Source: Azolla caroliniana
Taxonomy: Eukaryota > Polypodiophyta
Assembly (NCBI GenBank): GCA_043228905.1
Contig: JBHGNT010000005.1
Location: 18,724,001 to 18,788,000 of the forward strand
Reading direction: 5' to 3'
Length of the DNA stretch: 64,000 bases
Shown here: piece by piece, positions 44,601-53,995 of the stretch
How positions within the stretch are numbered: the first letter of the stretch is position 1
Layout of the letters: every line of letters begins with the position of its first letter
Position numbers and translations under genes: made by a program
Notes under the pieces: model-generated
Seen by the model: only the letters and a program-made list of their open reading frames with translations
Databases searched by the model: none
Told to the model about the DNA's origin: nothing

Positions 44601-45312
44601 CTAGCGATCCTCCGACCTACTTACCCTTGGTACCTGTCCGGTGTTGCCGTCGTTCCTGACTGTCGAATCATCCGGTCGTCCATTGCGGCCTACCACTCTC
44701 CAGTCCCCGGCTTCCTTGTTCTCTTCCTCATTCCTCTCGTATTTAAAAGAATTTGCTAGCACTGGTCCCTTATACGGCTTCAACCGGAATCTATTTACCC
44801 ATTTGTCAAACACTTCCCCGGCTAAGGTTCCCAATTGATATGACCCATTCAACTCCTTAATTATCCAATATGTCTTGTCCATCTAAATCAGAGCTTCCTC
44901 TGCATGGTTCCCATCTGTGTCTGAAATACCGTGATTGCTTTGCCGATGTCAAATTGCCGCTCATTTCCCTTCTGGTGTCTGTTGACGAACGCTTTCTGGC
45001 GGTTTTGTTCGTGCTCCAAGTGCCAGATACTCCGTAGTCACTCTTGGCCGAGCACTAGTAGTTGCTTCGATCATATTTGCTCCAAAGTTGTTTCATCAAA
45101 TCTTTCCCTGACCTGCACTCAGAGGTTTGGCACCCAAAATTCTATGGGCATTATGGCTTCCAATCCAAAGGTTAGTCGGAACGGTATCCACTGGATGATT
45201 ATTTTAAAAGTAGTTCTATACGCCCAAAGCGCACTATGGATTTTAGTGTCCCACTCGGTCTTGTTCTCGTTGACGATTTTCTTCAATATTGTCTACTACT
45301 TTTTGTTTGTTG
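44601..45312 (-). pseudogene. Gypsy I integrase, C-terminal half
   Basis: Right to left: ENRQRERDRVGHSKIHSALW with AYRTTFKI near 45220, FRLTFGLEAIMPIEFWVPNL near 45160 and LEHEQNRQKAFVNRHQ near 45000, then the intact tail 44882-44601 with YWIIKELNGSYQLGTLAGEV and VNRFRLKPYKGP. These match Gypsy L residue for residue in many places. Several TAG stops lie in 44880-45200. The catalytic core and zinc-binding domain are missing to the right. Confidence 0.75.
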
Positions 45313-45359
45313 TGTGGGGAAAACAGGTCCCTCCAGATGCGAAGGAGGGCATGAACCGG

Positions 45360-45742
45360 TGTCGTGAAGTTTCGCGCACGTGTGTTACTTGGGCAGGACC
45401 ACGGGGGTCTCGGACTAGGGAGTACTCAAGGGATAGAGAAGACCCGAGGTTTGCTTTACGACAATACTACTTCCCGACCCCTTCCCGAGCAAGGTCTCGT
45501 TTCCCTTTGTTTTGCAAGGCTGGTGGCTCTCGTTGATCACGACTACCAATTTATGTCGCGAAGTTTCGCGCACGTGTGTTACTTGGGCGGGACCACGGGG
45601 GTCTTGGACTAAGGAGTACTCAAGGGATAGAGAAGACCCGAGGTTTGCTTTACAACAATACTACTTCCTGACCCCTTCCCGAGCAAGGTCTCGTTGCCCT
45701 TTGTTTTGTGAGGCCAGTGGCTCTCGTTGATCACGACTCGTC
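45360..45742. repeat. Direct duplication, period 194 bp
   Basis: The unit at 45360 (TGTCGTGAAGTTTCGCGCAC) recurs at 45554 (TGTCGCGAAGTTTCGCGCAC) and continues nearly identical to about 45735, including CACGGGGGTCT and TTGATCACGACT. Confidence 0.88.
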
Positions 45743-45840
45743 GACCTTCCGAGATCACCGTACGAGCCAAGTGACCAAACGGGTACAAGCAAGATGAGCA
45801 CGCAACATGAACGCACAAGGGGACGATAACACAAACACGA

Positions 45841-46352
45841 ATGTCCGTACGTCTTTATGAGGAGGAGAGGTTCATGGGCATGCCCGAACGCTCCCTCGTC
45901 ACAAGACGTCGAACGTACGAGGAAGACACAAACACACACACAAATGCTCGTACGCCTTTATGAGGAGGAGAGGTGCATGGGCAAGCCTGAACGGTCCCCT
46001 CGTCACAAGACGGTCGAACGTACAAGGAAGACACAAACACACGCACAAATGCTCGTACACCTTTATGAGGAGGAGAGGTGCATGGGCAAGCCCGAACGGT
46101 CCCCTCGTCACAAGACGGTCGAACGTACAAGGAAGACACAAACACACGCACAAAATGCTCGTACGCCTTTATGAGGAGGAGAGGTGCATGGGCAAGCCCG
46201 AACGGTCCCCTCGTCACAAGACGGCCGAACGTACAAGGAAGACACAAACACACATACAAATGCTCATATGCCTTTATGAGGAGGAGAGGTGCATGGGCAA
46301 GCCCGAACGGTCCCCTCGTCACAAGACGGCCGACCGTACAAGAAAGACACGA
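45841..46352. repeat. Minisatellite, five units of 104-106 bp
   Basis: TTTATGAGGAGGAGAGG recurs at about 45854, 45958, 46062, 46168 and 46273. Each unit also holds CATGGGCAAGCCCGAACGGT, CGTCACAAGACGG and an ACAAACACACGC tract. Open frames on both strands (45855-46322 minus, 45960-46442 plus) are produced by the repetition and are not genes. Confidence 0.92.
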
Positions 46353-47735
46353 ATAAAGAAAGAAGGAGAGAAAGAAACACGAATGATATTGACCAAAGAG
46401 ATAAATACGTGTTCGATTCTAACGCAAGAGGACCCTTTATAAAATAGGGTTTTGTTTACAATGGCAACTTATAGTTAACCACAAGCTCAATCAAAACATA
46501 AATATTAAATGCCCTTAGAGACAAGGCAAAACCGAACACGGCGAAGATGAACACACGAGCACCACCAAAATGCCACTCCCAACGAACCACGACCACCCGA
46601 ACAGCGAGCACACGGGCTCGCAACGACGAACGGGGCGGAGCAACGTCGAACAAACGAAGTTTGGGCTCACGAGCACTTCGAGTGCCGACGCGAATAAGAC
46701 GAGCACGTGGCGATGGGGGGATGAAGGGGTATGAGATGAAGAGAAGTGGTGAATAAGGAGATGAAGAACTTCGAAGGAAAATTGGCGATAGTCTCCTCCT
46801 CCCAAAACGTCCTCCTCAATGAGCCCCCCTCGACCTCCTTTTATAGGAAAAAAAGAAGGGGGGGTCGCCAAATTTGTTCTCAATGAAAAAGGAATAAAAT
46901 TCCTTAAATCACATTGCACTATAAGACTAGATTCAAACCATACACCTCTAGCTAATAGTCAATGTGACTATCCACTAGCCCACTAACTCTCTCTTATACA
47001 ATATATAATTGTATCTCTATAAATTTATAGCTTGTCTCCCCTCTACCTTTTATCTTCCCTCTCTCTTACTTTTTGCACGAGCTTCTATACCTCATTTTCA
47101 CCCTTTCTTTTCCTTTTTATTTTGCATATGCACAATTAATCGCTTTTGTGTGCACACACATTGCACATGCACATTTTTTACCCCCCCTTTCGCCGGTTTT
47201 TCCCACCCTCGAGCACGCCACATCACGACACCGAATCAGTCGAATCCGAAAGAAAAGCAAATCTGGAGAGGTATCCAGAAATGGCTACATTTGTAAATAG
47301 GTTTCGTTGCACCTATTTAGGTCAGATTTGTAAATAGTCCTAACTTGTATAAGTATAAAGACAACTAGGGCAAAACTTTATGTACTGAGAGAAAAGCGAC
47401 TCTAAAGTTTTGACTGTGTAACTGTGAGTGATTAAGAGAAGTGTAGCATCTCTGTTGTATCCGCTTGTAGGTGAAGAAGACGAGCTCAAGGTTGTTGCCT
47501 ATGAGGCTCTCTATATACCTCTCATATCGTGAACAATTTGGAGCCTGTGAACTCCAGTGGTTTTCCCACTTTGGGTTTCCACGTTAACATCCGGTGTTGC
47601 CTTGTCTCTGAGCGAGCGAGTGAAATTTTTTGTTTTTCTTTATTTTGTGTTTGAACCTTGTTTGTGGTCGAGGACCCCTTTTATATCAAACTGGTATTAG
47701 AGCAAAGACTTATAACCTTCAAGCAAAGAAAGAAA

Positions 47736-48857
47736 ATGGAAGACTCATTCGGCGGCATGTTTAAGTTAACTGGCTCCAACTAAGTGTGGAAGTCAAAGAT
47801 GAGAGACGTATTGGTATGCAAAGATCTCTGGTTGCTAGTGCGATATGGGAAGACCAAGCTTGACAAGATTGATGCATCGACTTAGGAATTCATGCATCTA
47901 AAGGCGGTTGCTTACATAAGGTGTTTTATAAACAGGAGTCTATACAACAACTTCAATCAAGAGAACAAAGTGGATATCCTTTGGGAGAAGATCAGCATTA
48001 TGTTCAAGAACAAGAATGTCGTTAACAGGATCTCAGTCTTGAGGAAGATAGTGAGACTCCGGTATCAAGATGGCTTGAGCATGGTGGAGCATTTGAATGC
48101 CTTCCAAGGGATGATAAACCAAACCACTTCTCTTGAAGTACCTCTTGCCCACGAGGTACTAGCATTACTATTGTCGAGATCCCTTCTGGACAGCTGGGAG
48201 ATGCTCGTTGTCACGTTGGGCAACACCAAACTGGAAGGTAAACACTTATCCCTAGAGAAGGTGAAGTCGAGCTTGTTGAATGAAGAAGCTCACCGGAAGG
48301 ACAAAGATTTTGGAACTGACCCAAAGGCCTTAGTCACCGAAGGTGACGTGAACCAAGGAAGAGGCTGAAATAGAAGTCCCCAAAACCGAGAAAAGTCGGG
48401 GGAGTTTGAAGTCGAGGGGAAGGCCCACATGCTTCTATTGTGGGAAGCCGGGGCACTTCCAGAGAAATTGTTGACATTACCAAAAGGACAAAGGAGGAGC
48501 TGATGGTGTCGAGCCGAAGAAAATCCTGGACAAAAAGAACACCTCAACAATCCTCGTGAGTGAAGAGGAGTTGTTCATTAGTGAACAAAATGAAGTCAAC
48601 CTCGCCGGTGAAGAATCGACATGGGTGGTCGATTCTAGTGCATCATTTCACCTAACCCCCAACAGAGGATGCTTCTCAGCATACAAGGCCAGAGACCATG
48701 GATATGTGAAGATGGGAAATGACGGCGCACGCAAAATAGTCGAAATCGGAGATGTACATTTGCTAGCATTGACAAGTTGTAAAATGGTGCTCAGCGACAT
48801 ACGCCATGATATCCGCCATGTTTCGGATATCAGATTGAATCTTATATCAAATAAATG
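47736..48857 (+). pseudogene. Copia J gag and protease (truncated)
   Basis: The ATG at 47736 opens MEDSFGGMFKLTGSN, with in-frame stops near 47781 and 47883. 47892-48368 has MHLKAVAYIRCFINRSLYNN, VVNRISVLRKIVRLRYQDG, EVLALLLSRSLLDSWEMLVV and KVKSSLLNEEAHRKDKDFG. The zinc knuckle CFYCGKPGHFQRNC lies near 48430. Protease 48556-48857: TWVVDSSASFHLTPNRGCFS (DSGAS changed to DSSAS) and DIRLNLISNKWLD, where it ends at the Gypsy R junction. Confidence 0.85.
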
Positions 48858-49175
48858 GCTCGATATCACCTGATGTTATGGAACGACCATCAATGACTCC
48901 TATGGCTACTAGGTTTGGGAGCTTATTCAAAAGGATGTTTTGTGACAATGCAAATTCACGATCCATGAAACAAGAGTTGGCTCAAAAATCTAGGAGGGTA
49001 GAGGCTAGGACTCGATGACATGTAGATGTGGTAAGCTCAACTTGTGTAGAAAAAACTCTACTCACTTGACTCAATGAAATGGAACCACAACTAGGAACTA
49101 ACTCTATATATCTAGGATGGTCCAACCAAATGGCTCCTATTTTGGCCAGACTTACTCGTTTAACACATCCTCTAA

Positions 49176-50267
49176 TTAACTCAAGACATCGAATCTATTC
49201 TCATGGCATGGACTATTAGGCTTATTTATGTTATTAGAAGTAAAAATGGAACTCCAAATAGGGATGTCATGTGCACTTACTTGGTATACTTGACGTCTAG
49301 GTTTATGTGGACAATTCACGGCTATATGTCCTGGACCGCCACAATATAGGCATAGGTGATGCACTCGACATCGTTGCTTCTCAGCTTCTGATAAAGGCCC
49401 TCGACGTTGTGTTGTCTCTATTTCCATCGTAGTTGGGTCATCCCTTGTAATGGGTCTGGAAACTTGTGGAGGCGTTGTGACTACAAATGCATACGTTTGT
49501 TCCGGTTGGTGACGTAACATTTGTTAGCGCTCAGAACGTCACTCAAATAGGCGATTATCACATCGCACGACTCGACTAATGGCCTTTGTTAAAGACTTCG
49601 GATCTTCATGGAAAGTAAGAAGAAGATCTTTGACATCATTACGCAAACCTTGACGGAATTGATCCATTAAGGCCGCCTCATCCCAAGGGATATCACATGC
49701 CAAAAGATGGAAATCAGCTGCGTAAGCCGACGCGGGACGATCTCCTTGTCGGAGCCTTCGAATCTTGTTTATTGCCGTCCTAGTGATGTCGGTGTCTCCA
49801 AAACTAGCTTGAAACTCCTTAACAAATGCCTCAAAATCCTCCATCAATGGTGATTTCTTCTCGAGAAGTGGTGCAAACCATGCTAATGTTGTACCACATA
49901 GCAAGGTTACCACTAATCCCACACGAGCAGCATTAGTTGGGAACCAATTGGGATGTAACTGAATAACCAAACGGACTTTATTCAAGAAGCCTCGAAATAA
50001 AGACCTTATACCATCAAACTTGGCAAGGAGGCTAATCTTTGGTTCTCGAGGGGAGTTTTGAGCCCCCAACGCTTGTTCTCGTAATGACAATATAGTAGCC
50101 TCGAGTTGAAGAACCCATTGTGATAACTCTTCATATTGTTGAGCTTTTTCGGTACTCACTTGTTGTAGGTCGCCCAGTAGCCTTTGATTTTCATGCTCTA
50201 ATGCCACAAATTTATTCTTGAGCATGTCGAGCTCAAAAAGAACATACATGTATTCTTGTTTGCTCAC
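49176..50267 (-). pseudogene. Gypsy R gag with zinc knuckle
   Basis: Frame 50267-49539 (242 codons): MSKQEYMYVLFELDMLKNKF, a coiled-coil start, then the retrotransposon gag core (FDGIRSLFRGFLNKVRLVIQ, KEFQASFGDTDITRTAINKI, LRQGDRPASAYAADFHLLAC, LMDQFRQGLRNDVKDLLLTF). Two stops at 49537 and near 49525 separate it from 49520-49176, which has CLYCGGPGHIAVNCP, a CCHC zinc knuckle that binds RNA. Only these two stops disrupt the protein, so it is one of the better-kept frames in the window. Confidence 0.85.
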
Positions 50268-50524
50268 GGACTCTATAACTTACGAGGGGAGAAAAGAAGA
50301 TAGAAGAGAACTTGTTGGAAGAGGGAGAAATGAAAAATTGGTTCAAACTGTCAACATAAAGAGAAAGAGAGAGAAAGAGAGGAAAAGAGATATAGTGTTA
50401 AGATAGAAAGAGAATTGAAATGAAAGTATTGTATTGCAATATAAGATGGAGTACAAAGAGAAGACAGTAGGGAGCTATAGGATGGCGTTGAACCATTTTG
50501 GTTTTTGGAGGATTGATAGATCCC

Positions 50525-50532
50525 TATTTATA
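50525..50532 (-). promoter_or_regulatory. TATA box of the Gypsy R LTR
   Basis: Minus strand reads CTTATAAATAGGG, a canonical TATA box about 260 bp upstream of the gag ATG, with the heat-shock array directly upstream. Confidence 0.6.
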
Positions 50533-50557
50533 AGTCCCCATAGATTACTCTAGATTA

Positions 50558-50652
50558 TTCTAGGACATTCTAGAATATAGAGTAATCTAGTAGTCTAGAA
50601 GGTTCTAGAATATAGAACACTCTAGAATATTCTAGGAAATTCTAGAATATTC
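50558..50652 (-). promoter_or_regulatory. Heat-shock-element array in the Gypsy R LTR
   Basis: Three blocks of alternating GAA/TTC pentamers in exact 5-bp phase. Block 1 is TTC 50558, GGA 50563, TTC 50568, GAA 50573. Block 2 is GAA 50598, TTC 50603, GAA 50608, a perfect nGAAnnTTCnnGAAn. Block 3 is GAA 50615, CTC 50620, GAA 50625, TTC 50630, GGA 50635, TTC 50640, GAA 50645, TTC 50650, eight units with two single-base deviations. Heat-shock factors bind three or more such units. The array lies about 25-125 bp upstream of the TATA box. Confidence 0.65.
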
Positions 50653-50696
50653 TTATCATATTAGATTATATATTCTAAAAACTATACACATAAACA

Positions 50697-50770
50697 TGTT
50701 ACTACAATGGTTAAGGATTTGACATGTATATAACAAGGTTGTGGGTTCAAATCCTTTTGAGGCATGATGT
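50697..50770 (+). ncRNA. tRNA-like / SINE head fragment
   Basis: ACAATGGTTAAGGATT resembles an A-box-bearing D arm, and 45 bp later GGGTTCAAATCC is a perfect RNA polymerase III B box. The spacing fits a tRNA or tRNA-derived SINE. I cannot fold a convincing acceptor stem, and a MITE follows at 50786, so a SINE remnant is more likely than a functional tRNA. Confidence 0.35.
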
Positions 50771-50785
50771 GAGTATCCTCATGAC

Positions 50786-51413
50786 CATAGATTGACACAT
50801 TCGTGATATTCTCCATGCGCAATATTATCAATATTCGAGAATACAAAATGGCCCCAAGAATATTAAAAAACCATTCGTTTTGTAAAATAAATATAAAAAA
50901 TTATTTATTTATTTAAATAAATGTATTTCACCAAAAAAAAACAATTATTCATTAATAGATTATAGTGTCAAGAGAGTTTATGAAACTTATTTTAATTAAT
51001 TAATTTTTTAAAAACGAATATTTTTATATTTATTATAAAACTATGATTAGTATGAACTTTTAAGATATGATTAGTTTGAAGTACCATTTTTAATGTCAAG
51101 ATAAAAATATTCATAAATTTTGAGGAAATAAAAAGTGAGAAACTAATGAGCCTTTATTTTATTTTATTTATTTATTAAAAATAAAACAACTATACATTTA
51201 TTATAAAAATTTAGTAGTGTCAAGTCCCCAAAGTCCCTCTTTTATTATCCCTATTTATTGTTAAGTTCCTTTTTTTTATCTTAGGAATTTTTATTTTTAT
51301 TTTTTTAAATTTGGGGGGGAGGGGGTAAAAACGAATACTTGACTACCCATTCGTATTCATATTCGTTTGCATTCGAATGGGAAACCCCACAAATGCGAAT
51401 ATGTCAATCTATG
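50786..51413. mobile_element. hAT-type MITE, 628 bp
   Basis: Inverted ends CATAGATTGACACATTCG and CGAATATGTCAATCTATG (17 of 18 matching) with a perfect 8-bp target duplication CTCATGAC (50778-50785 and 51414-51421). The interior is strongly AT-rich with ATTCG and TATTCG words near both ends. No coding capacity. Confidence 0.88.
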
Positions 51414-51452
51414 CTCATGACAACACACTCATTCTCATCTCCACTCAATTAT

Positions 51453-52679
51453 ATTGGCCTAAGATGCGTCCTAACATACATAGCTATGTGACTAAATGTC
51501 AACAGTGTCAAGTTAACAAAGCTGAGCGACTTAAAGCCACCTGACTTTTACATCCCTTGGACATTCCCAATAATAAGTGGGAAAGTATATCCATGGATTT
51601 TATTGTTAGCCTCCCTCACACCCAAAAAGGCCATGATGCCATCTGGGTTGTGGTTGATCGACTAACTAAAATGGCCAAATTTATTGTTACTAAAACCACG
51701 GTAACAGTTCTTGAATTGGCTTACCAATTCATTGCTGAGTTATTTTGTTTTTTTGGTTACAATGGATATCGTGAGTGATCGAGATCCAAAGTTTACTAGC
51801 GACTTTTGGACGCTAGCCTTTAAGAAGTTAGAAACTACATTGAGCATGAGCTCCACAGATCCACGGATCATCCTCAATCCGATGGACAGATAGAATGAGT
51901 AAATCAAATTATTGAGGACATGCTCCGTGCATATGTTGGTATAAAACCAACAAAATGGGAACGTTATCTCCCAATTTTGGAGTTTTCTTATAACAAGTCC
52001 AAAAATACATTGATGGGATATAGTCCTTTATGTTGATGTATGGTTTTTAGCCACAAGCCCCGATTGATGTTAATATACATCATGATGAGTTGTGAAGTAC
52101 GCAAAACTTTCTTCGGGATATGCAAGAGATGTTGCATATTGCATGAGATAATATAAAAACAGCTCAAGATAGAGCGCTTTTTTATGCCGATCATAAAAGG
52201 CAACCTCGTGTATTCAACTGTGGACAAAAGGTATTTTTACGTGTACCTCACAATTCTAAGACATTGTCTACGGGTAAGTGCGCTAAGTTAGCCCCATGGT
52301 TTTGTGAACCTTTTATAGTCCTCAAACGCATTGTTTCATCAACCTATCATCTCGCTCTTCCTGATGGCGTTAAAATCCATCTAGTTTTTCACGTAAGTCG
52401 TCTAAAAGAACTTCTACGTTCTGGCGACAATACAGGTACAACTGAAACTTTGGTTACTTCTGAAGAATTATCTTCTAAACCACATGTACCAGAAAGAATT
52501 CTCGATGTTAAAACAAAAAATTTGTGTTCTAAAATAATCCGAGAATTTAGAATTAAATGGATGGATAAATCTATAAAAGATGCCACACGGGAACGCAAAA
52601 ATACTCTTAGAACTAACTTCCCTAACTTTCCATTGCAAGAGTGCAATGTTTTAAAGAGGGGGAGTATGTTACGGGCATG
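51453..52679 (+). pseudogene. Chromovirus N2 integrase and chromodomain-like tail
   Basis: Zinc-binding CQQCQVNKAE near 51505; a TGA near 51541; 51557-51778 with SMDFIVSLPHTQKGHDAIW; a frameshift near 51760; 51740-51893 with IVSDRDPKFTSDFW; further shifts and stops; then 52264-52680 with VFHVSRLKELLRSGDN, PERILDVKTKNL and EFRIKWMDKSIKDATRE, ending at TGA 52678. It is more decayed than N but collinear with it. Confidence 0.82.
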
Positions 52680-53119
52680 ACGATATAATATCCCATAGTG
52701 AGAATTTATTGTAGTATTCTATACATGTGGATAAAGTGTGAGGGTTAAACGAGAGTGTAAAGAAGGAAAGCATTACTTTTAATCATCAGGATTGAGACAA
52801 CCCATTAGGCCAAGTGTGAACTTTCCTAGGGGCCTTGGGTCTGGCTATAAATATGAGGTTTATCTACCCTCATTTCATCATCTCTTGACTATGTCGAGAC
52901 TCCGTTCTTGTGGTGGGTCAACTCTTATAGCGAGCGCGCCAGCACTAGGTACGACTCAATGCCACAACGGTGGTATGGGACGCCGATGGAGGCTTGAGAC
53001 CATCTCGATCCCTTCGCTCGGGGGTGGATGGGTGGATTGGCACCCTTCTTTCTCTCTCTCCTTTCTTATTAATCTATTATATCCTTATCATATGCTTACT
53101 TTAGAACATAACTCTAACA
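52667..53119 (+). repeat. 3' LTR of chromovirus N2
   Basis: 453 bp, TGTTACGGGCATG...CTCTAACA, preceded by the polypurine tract AAAGAGGGGGAGTA. Same length as the LTR of N. Confidence 0.9.
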
Positions 53120-53995
53120 CAGGACATCTTTGTAAATATGTCAAAGGGTAGTTGCCATAGCCCAGTTAGTATATAACGGGCTTCGTAACCTAGTTCATAG
53201 TTGTTGCATTTGTTAGAGAGTTGTTGTTGCCATTGTATTGTAACCATTTTCTAAATAAAAAAGATTACATTGTGTGCTTCTCTTTCTCTCATTTTGTTCT
53301 TTGATCTTGCCTTCACTTGTACACTCGGTGATCATCATCTCAAGGTGTTGCTGATGTTTCCACATTGACGGCCTCAGTTCCCAACATCTGGTATCAGAGT
53401 GAGGTTCTTCAACTTGCTGCCAGCAGTCATCAGTCTTCAACAGCATTCTCACTTCGTCTTCCTTGAAGAACCTGAGTTCAAGATCTCATCTTGAGAAGAG
53501 AAAGAAAAACAGAAGATTTGCACTCCACTGAGCTAGGTCACTTTTAAGGTAAGCCAGTCGGTAGTACCTAGTTCCTTGTTTATGTGATTGCAGCTGCTCA
53601 GAGTGGAACCTCTATCAAATCGGCCTCGATCGTGCTTTACCAGGTTAGACATTATCTACTCATTTGTTGTAACCTCTCAAAGCAGATCAAACCCCAAGGA
53701 ACAACCCCAATATGTGCTTCATTCGGCTGAATGACATTCAAGAGAACCAGTCGGCTTCGTCCCTCTCATCATTGCAGTCATCCAAAGCAGGGTTGGCCTA
53801 GATAATCTACACAAAATATGTGATCGACATCTCGAAATCGGCATCGGAATCAAATCTACAAATTCAATTGTCCAACTCGGCAAGTTGATTCGACTTGTGT
53901 TCGAATCCGACTAGAACGATATCGGGGGAGCCGGTCGGTTGCATCCCACCAACATTTGTAGTCAACTACAAACAGATTCTCACAAGCCGACACAG

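Larger units (their letters stand above)
43791..45312 (-). mobile_element. Gypsy I fragment with accessory ORF
   Basis: Minus-strand remnant of the same Gypsy lineage as L and G: integrase C-terminal half (about 45312-44601), spacer with an ATTT microsatellite (44486-44520), and the start of the accessory ORF (44351 to about 43800). Its upstream half is cut by the LTR of Copia J and its coiled-coil half and 3' LTR by Copia E. Confidence 0.75.
45360..47230. mobile_element. TG...CA element with 11-bp inverted ends inside the LTR of Copia J
   Basis: CGGTGTCGTGA at 45357-45367 is the exact inverse of TCACGACACCG at 47223-47233, so the insert begins TGTCGTGA and ends TCACGACA. The Copia J LTR reads on at both sides. 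Flanks ACCGG and CCGAA are not a clean duplication. It contains a 194-bp direct duplication, a 5 x 104-bp minisatellite and about 0.9 kb of unique, partly GC-rich sequence, and no coding domain. It is best read as a solo LTR of an unrecognised LTR retrotransposon; a non-autonomous DNA element is the alternative. Confidence 0.55.
45313..48857 (+). mobile_element. Copia J, 5' part, with an insertion in its LTR
   Basis: Plus-strand Copia related to F and H. The 5' LTR starts TGTGGGGAAAACAGGTCCC at 45313 and, after a 1.87-kb insertion (45360-47230), continues to about 47685. Primer site TGGTATTAGAGC (one change) lies at 47692-47703. Gag and protease follow, cut at about 48857 by Gypsy R in the opposite orientation. 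Confidence 0.82.
48858..50696 (-). mobile_element. Gypsy R: 5' LTR, gag and start of protease
   Basis: Minus-strand Ty3/Gypsy remnant. The LTR (about 50309-50696) holds a TATA box and a heat-shock-element array. It is followed by gag (50267-49176) with a zinc knuckle and the start of the aspartic protease (FMDREFALSQNILL and VIDGRSITSGDIE near 48870-48990), where it is truncated against Copia J. No integrase, RT or 3' LTR remains. Confidence 0.8.
50309..50696 (-). repeat. 5' LTR of Gypsy R (approximate)
   Basis: TGTTGG at 50309 and ATAAACA at 50696 give TGTT...AACA ends, read TGTTTATG on the minus strand. Inside are purine-rich leader repeats (50355-50395), TATA, and the TTCTAGAA-rich upstream region. 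The 3' edge is inferred; I found no convincing primer site next to it. Confidence 0.5.
51422..53119 (+). mobile_element. Deleted Gypsy chromovirus N2
   Basis: Plus-strand relative of N: integrase from the zinc-binding domain (YWPKMRPNIHSYVTKCQQCQ from about 51453) to the chromodomain-like tail, then a 453-bp 3' LTR ending 53119. Like N it has no gag, protease, RT or 5' LTR. The right flank CAGGA would be the target duplication; the left end is unclear because the MITE at 50786-51413 abuts it. It sits in the 5' LTR of Copia K. Confidence 0.8.

Noticed and set aside
45841-46352. Regularly spaced repeats that might suggest a CRISPR-like array
   Set aside because: The whole 104-bp unit is repeated with no unique spacers, and the context is a plant retrotransposon LTR.
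45855-46442. Long overlapping open frames on both strands (155 and 160 codons) with repeated peptides
   Set aside because: They are read-through of a 104-bp minisatellite; the period is near a multiple of three, so both strands stay open. No domain and no conservation beyond the DNA repeat.
50697-50770. Functional tRNA gene
   Set aside because: Only the internal promoter boxes are convincing; no acceptor stem or anticodon loop could be folded by eye.
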